Source of the DNA: Acarospora socialis
Taxonomy: Eukaryota > Ascomycota > Lecanoromycetes > Acarosporales > Acarosporaceae
Reading direction: 5' to 3'
Assembly (NCBI GenBank): GCA_025617375.2
Contig: JAMYGW020000003.1
Location: forward strand, 1,240,001 to 1,304,000
Length of the DNA stretch: 64,000 bases
Positions 59,001 to 64,000 of this stretch are shown here, one piece after another. The position numbers and the translations under genes were made by a program. Position 1 is the stretch's first letter; every line of letters begins with the position of its first letter. Under the pieces are notes generated by a model that made no database searches, was not told the DNA's origin, and was given only the letters and a program-made list of their open reading frames with translations.

Positions 59001-61890
59001 TTCCATCGGCCAGGCCGAGGACGGGGTGGTTTGGGAACAGTTATTGCTTCTGGCGCCATGTCCTATTATTGCTCTGTCTGCGACTGTGGGGCATCCCTCA
59101 AAATTCAACGACTGGCTTGCGGCGACGCAACGGTCGTCGGGATATGAGTTGACCATGATAGAACACCAGCATCGTTACTCGGATCTCAGGAAGTATGTAT
59201 ACGATCCACCAAAGGTGTTTGTATTCTCGGGGCTCGGAACGAGGTCCACATTGGGTAATATGGGTTTAGACGGAGTTCCAGGGTTTAAGCTTTTTCACCC
59301 CGTTGCTAGTCTTATCAACAAGTCCCGTGGGATACCCGCGGATCTGGCACTAGAAGCGCGAGATTGTCTTATGCTGTGGCAGAAGATGGTTATGCATCAG
59401 ACAACTACCTATCCGGTCCCCGAGGAGCTGAATCCGAAGGCATACTGCCCCCAGATTATTGCGAAAGTTGACGTTATAAAGTGGGAGAGGGAACTCAAGA
59501 AACTCCTGACTACTTGGATGTTAGATTCGAACTCACCTTTCGACAACGTACTTCTAGAACTGAGTGCACCCTTAGAGGCCTCCCGTTCGAGTGAAGTACA
59601 AACCTCGCCCCCAAAATGCACCGAAGGAACCCCAGAGGTGATTCAACCCGACGATCTCTGTCAAACGGCGCTGCCACTCGTGACTGACCTCCACGAACGG
59701 AATGCCTTGCCCGCGATCTTGTTCAATTACGACAGGTCAGCATGTGAGGGTATCGCAAAGGCCATATTAGATAACCTTGAGCGAGCCGAGAAATGCTGGA
59801 AAATGACAAGCCCCAAATGGAAATCGTTGATGACAGGGTACGAGAAGTGGCAAGCTACCAAGAACAAGAAAGCCGCTCGAGTAGTGAACACGAAGAAATA
59901 TAAAGACAAAGATGGGGAGCGTCTTTCAAAGAATGATATGGAAAGAGAGTCCGCAGAACGGGACTCAAGCCAGTACGAGCAATTCGACCCTGACGCGCCA
60001 CGCGAGGAATTTAGCTTTGCCAATTTGCAGAAGGTTGAGAAGGTTGAGATGGAAGGCTACTTTAAGAAACTGACGTGGCAGGGGATACCAGAGTGGCTGA
60101 TGAGGGCGTTGACTCGGGGAGTTGGCATCCATCATGCCGGAATGAATAGGAAGTATCGACAGACGTAGGTTGTTCCTTACCGTGACTCTGGTGGTCAGCT
60201 GGAAGACATTCTAACGTTCAAGCAGTGTTGAGATTCTATTTCGAAAAGGTTATTTGAGGGTCGTCGTTGCAACAGGAACTTTAGCGCTTGGTATAAACGT
60301 ACGGGGCCCCTATATTCCTCCTTTTAAAGTGTACGCTATTAATCGAGCGACATGCAGATGCCTTGTAAGACGGTTGTGTTCAGCGGCGACAGCGTTTTTC
60401 TTACAGCTCTCAACTTCCGTCAAGGCGCTGGTCGAGCAGGTCGTCGTGGCTTTGATATCCTCGGGAACGTTGTCTATCATGGTATTTCCCTCGACAAGGC
60501 CTGTCGTCTTCTAAGCTCAAGACTCCCGGATCTGAACGGACATTTCCCCATGACTACGACCCTGGTTTTGCGTCTGTTCACGTTGCTACACGAGTCGAAG
60601 AACTCCACGTATGCACAGCGAGCAATCAATTCGCTGCTCTCACAGCCAAGGCTGTACCTTGGTGGTGAGAGCTTCAAGGACCAGGTTCTGCACCATTTGC
60701 GTTTCTCTATTGAGTACCTCCGAAAACAGGGACTACTGGGACCACGGGGAGAGCCGATCAACTTCACAAGCTGTGTATCTCATCTCTACTTCACAGAGAA
60801 CAGCGGTTTTGCGTTCCATGCTCTGCTGAAAGCTGGATATCTCCACGGCCTCTGTGCAGGCATTCAGTCGAAGCCACAGGTGACTCTTCGGCAATTAATG
60901 CTCGTCATGGCTCATCTGTTTGGCCGGCGCCTGTGTCGACTATCGGATAAGGAGTTTGTTGAGCGAATCGTGAAGAGATCTTCCTCAATCGTCTTCCTCC
61001 CGGACCTTCCCAAAAAAGCCGCAAGAATTCTCAAGCAGCATAATCAAGAGACACTTGAAACATTCACCACTTATGTAACTACCTTCGCAAAGCAGCACGT
61101 TAAAGGCGACGATCGGACACTCCCATTGACAGGCCTTCAAGTTGGCGGATCCCAGCCCATAGCTATCGACGCCCTTCAACCGCTGCCTGCAACCACCGCC
61201 CGATCTCACTTCGTCGCTCTCTCGGGTCACTCAGACACCTTCACGTCTATCGCCGACCTTTGTTCCACCACCCGCTCCGGCATCTTTCTTGAGAAGGCCG
61301 TTATCCCGCACCTCGACATCCCCTCCACTGCCCCACTAAACGCCTATCTCTACGACTTTTTCATGCATGGGGCCGTTCAGCCGCTCGAGATCGCTAACGG
61401 TATTCGAAGAGGCGATGTGTGGTTTCTCCTGAATGATTTCTCCTTAGTCTTGGCGACAATCGTCACCAGTCTCGAAAACTTTTTGAAGGTGGCGCCAATG
61501 GAAGATGACGAAATGGCCTCTCTCGCAGGGCAGGGAGATGTCATGGAGGAGGCTGTCGATGCAGAAGAAGAATCCGATGCCCAGTCAAGTAAATCTTTGA
61601 AATCCATCATAGAAAAGTCGCCGGAGCCGGTTCGGAGGAACTTGGGGAAGAAGAAAATTGTGCCAGATAGTTGGGATGTGTCCGACGGGGACGATCAGGA
61701 AGACGCCAAAGCTGGGAATGCAAACACCGCTTTCGAGGCTGACAACTATGATCCATGGATGGATGACGAAAACTACAGTGATGCCAGCAACTCGTCATCA
61801 CCTTCGGAAGAAGGCCTGATGAATGTACTGAAGGCGTTTCAGATGCTCAAGGCAACGTTCGATGAGAAGTTTAGGGCTATGTGGGCCTAG
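56100..61890 (+). CDS. DDX60-like Ski2-family RNA helicase
   Basis: Large superfamily 2 helicase, 1825 residues, in six exons: 56100-56247, 56308-56403, 56468-56832, 56902-60164, 60226-60298, 60358-61890. The first intron is GC-AG (GAAG|gcaagt); only it restores VEDGFQLLHVVYEVERFLEA. The N-terminal region (ELFLLEGDSLLLQCF, LIFFNDNENLCVPP) matches the PIN-like part of animal DDX60. Helicase motifs: I APTSAGKT (about 791-799), II DEIH (about 900), III SATVG, then GVGIHHAGMNRKYRQT, ATGTLALGINMPCKTVVFSG and VI QGAGRAGRRG. The C-terminal domain ends in an acidic tail. Animal DDX60 is an interferon-induced antiviral factor; the fungal role is unknown and RNA surveillance is inference. Confidence 0.9.
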
Positions 61891-63080
61891 TTTGTCACGC
61901 ATGGACGCATTTGCTATTATTCGCACTCGTACAGCTGATGCATATGAGCTCACAGGGCGCTTTGGATGGCAATGAGGGCTGAGTAAAGCAAGTCATGTGA
62001 GCGAGGAATTGTGCTATTGGGTGACATTTTGACTGGCCTCTGTACATGCTAGAGTGCGCTCGCTGGGGCTTGTTACGCTTCATACTTGCTTAGACTCTAG
62101 ATAGATGCCTCTAGTGTAAGGGTTGGGCCGTACGGATCAATAGATTGATTTAGATTGAAGAAAGTCGCTCACATTTCTCACTATTCACTGCCAAGTCTAC
62201 TGATAAAAACACGTTCATGCTGGTCTGAGTCCTGTCCGAACGACGCACGTAGTACGGACCAACCAGCTGCTAGACAAGTGCTATAGGGGTGGTCGCGTTC
62301 CTTGCTGGCTTAAGGCTGTCCCAAATCCCGATTTTGCTTTGCGGAGCAATACCCCGGTGACCTTCGCCTGAGTTCGTCCATTAAAGACTCCTCTATTTCG
62401 AACCTGATCTCATGTCCCTCTACCACTGGATATGACGGCCTGGAAAACGAGAGTGCGACGGGACGGCATCTGCATTTGTCTCGTGTGCTGACTAACGTAC
62501 ACAAGTGTTGACCAGGTCCTTGACTTAAAGACCCCGAGTATGTGATGGGCACGCTTGGCCAGTGTAAGCTTTGTAGAGCACGGGCGGATCTTCGTGGCAC
62601 ATATCATGTACGGCGCGGGCCTTTCGCTATTCTGTACGAACGTATGCCTCACTATTAGTAGGCTGACTGCGTAAACACAGTGCTCAAGGACCCCCGTTGA
62701 GCGCTTGCTTGCCATTTAGGAGTGATCGTCCGGTTGAAAGAAGGCACGATAGTCTTCATCAACACCTCAATGTTGGTCGATCCTAGTTGTGATGAACTCG
62801 AACCGTTCGCAAACTGAGGGCTAAGGAATCTGGTAGAACAGGAGACGACCTCAACTCTCGAGGAATGCAAGGGAACAAGAGTGATTCCATCCTTATTAGG
62901 AGGCCTTTCGACAGACACCGAGCTCAAGCATTAAGAGCGGCTCCGACGCGGCAGCTCCGATGAATAGACCTCTCCGACAAGGAACGCCATCCAGACCGCC
63001 CTGAGAAGTTCCATGGTCGTGGTATGGTCGTGCTTTCTGAAGCAATCTCAATAAGATCCACAGCACTGATAGCGCGACGG
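61891..63080. other. Intergenic, no supported gene
   Basis: About 1.2 kb between the helicase and the last gene, which are convergent. Minus-strand open frames at 62310-62927 contain a few protein-like stretches (for example EGHEIRFEIEESLMDELRRR) but overlap one another in different frames and show no family; they could be decayed sequence. Confidence 0.35.
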
Positions 63081-63725
63081 TCAGTCAGCACGGATGTGGT
63101 CGATCCCCTTCACTTCTTCCTCCCACCAACCCTTGAACATCTTCACTCTCTGAGTCCGAACCGCAGCTAGCTCCTTGCCAGTCTCCGTCTTCATCATGCC
63201 TTCCAATCGCTCAAGCTTCTCACTGAAGTGATCGATCGCTCCATCCATGCCCTCTTCCCGTCTCTTAGCCCCACCAAACGTAAAACATCTTCCAATTCCA
63301 ACGGCGCCGAGCGCGTCCAGCCGGTCTGCATCCTGAACGAGAGCCAGCTCAGGGTAATCATGCAAAGCCATCTGCACTTTCGCCGGATCGTTGATCTCGG
63401 CTGAGTAAGATACGTGATTGATAATCTGCTGGACTCTGCGGGCTAACTCGTCATCTGCACCCTGTTGTGCCAGAAAGTCTTGGACCATAGTAGCACTATC
63501 CTCGCCGTCCGTGAGATACTTCTTGTCCCCAACGTCGTGGAGGAGACATGCAAGTGTCACCACATCCGGATCATAACTGACATCTGGATGGAGAGTACGC
63601 TCTTTCTCTTCCATGTGTTTTGCTAATTGAAGGACACGGACGATATGCTGGTAGTCGTGGGATGAATCATAGTGACTCATGTACTCGCGAACAAACTCTT
63701 CCGTTACTGCGATGAGAGCCTCCAT
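63081..63725 (-). CDS. HD-superfamily phosphohydrolase (YedJ/YpgQ-like)
   Basis: Intronless, 214 residues. Classic H...HD...D metal-site order: HDYQHIVRVLQLAKHME (first His pair), then LACLLHDVGDKKYL (HD), INHVSYSAE and LALVQDADRLDALGAVGIGR (distal Asp). This is the pattern of bacterial YedJ/YpgQ-type hydrolases and fungal counterparts, which cleave nucleotides or related phosphoesters; the substrate is not known. The end WWEEEVKGID is helical. The start is the only ATG before the first conserved helix (EALIAVTEEFVREYMSHYDS). Unrelated by sequence text to the HD protein at 51866-52549 apart from the metal motif. Confidence 0.85.
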   Translation of the reverse strand: MEALIAVTEEFVREYMSHYDSSHDYQHIVRVLQLAKHMEEKERTLHPDVSYDPDVVTLACLLHDVGDKKYLTDGEDSATMVQDFLAQQGADDELARRVQQIINHVSYSAEINDPAKVQMALHDYPELALVQDADRLDALGAVGIGRCFTFGGAKRREEGMDGAIDHFSEKLERLEGMMKTETGKELAAVRTQRVKMFKGWWEEEVKGIDHIRAD

Positions 63726-64000
63726 TGTGATGTGAGATCAAGGAAAGAAGCAGAGTAAGCAGCACTTTGTCTAAACGCGACACAGTTCCGGAGCGGTAGA
63801 TCTTACGGTACCGTACGAATAAAGTGACTGCAATGGCCTCCCAAGGTATCACCCAATAAACGCCGCCTTGTGTCTTTACTCCATTCCTACCTCCCAAGTG
63901 TATTCATGTGGGACAATCAAGATCAGTGAGTAATCACAACCAATTGAAACCAATCCTTCTGAGACTGTGCTCCCACAGGAGCGCCATGTTCCTCCGCGAA

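Noticed and set aside
62310-62927. Overlapping minus-strand frames with some protein-like segments
   Set aside because: Segments are in different frames and short, and none matches a family I know (a MYND-type finger was considered, but the Cys/His spacing does not fit). Kept only as possible decayed sequence.

Overview
The window is nuclear DNA from a filamentous ascomycete (Pezizomycotina; probably Dothideomycetes, although that class call is inference). The evidence is a dense mix of single- and multi-exon genes on both strands, short GT-AG introns (mostly 45-75 nt), tight intergenic gaps, a HET-domain gene, a Pmk1/Fus3-type MAP kinase, a CaaX-tailed Skt5-type chitin synthase activator, and single-copy housekeeping proteins with fungal architecture. 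All exon structures were built by hand from reading-frame continuity, splice consensus and recall of the protein families; none has transcript support.

Layout. 0-7 kb: a BTB protein, an acidic conserved protein, an acidic hypothetical protein and a membrane-anchored hypothetical protein, all on the minus strand. 7.3-8.1 kb: an ML-domain (NPC2-like) gene on the plus strand, split by an in-frame stop. 9-19 kb: coatomer alpha (COP1), a 106-residue membrane protein, the divergent pair ERV1/HEM4, and the MAP kinase. 20.6-21 kb: a decayed coding remnant. 21-26 kb: SEC24 and a multi-span membrane protein. 26.2-29.1 kb: a HET-domain gene with a broken frame, bracketed by a diverged direct repeat. 29.5-32.3 kb: LRO1 and NAA30, divergent. 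32.4-48 kb: chromosome-biology genes YCS4 (condensin), CDC7, CHL1 and HOP2, with ribosomal gene RPL28 and chitin-synthase activator SKT5 between them. 49-54 kb: a double-CCCH protein, an HD-domain protein and RPN12. 54-62 kb: a DUF1917 protein divergent from a large DDX60-like helicase. 63 kb: a second HD-domain hydrolase.

How the genes relate. There is no biosynthetic cluster. COP1 and SEC24 serve opposite steps of ER-Golgi traffic, YCS4/CDC7/CHL1/HOP2 act in chromosome replication, cohesion, condensation and meiosis, and the rest are unrelated housekeeping functions. The accessory-looking parts are the ML pseudogene, the HET locus with its repeats, and the remnant near 20.8 kb.

Most notable in the sequence itself: a 5-nt microexon inside the Walker A motif of CHL1; 10- and 13-nt microexons in HOP2; two GC-AG introns; an intron splitting the CaaX box of SKT5; several stop-free introns whose length is a multiple of three; and a sharp switch from C-ending to G-ending codons within several GC-rich genes.
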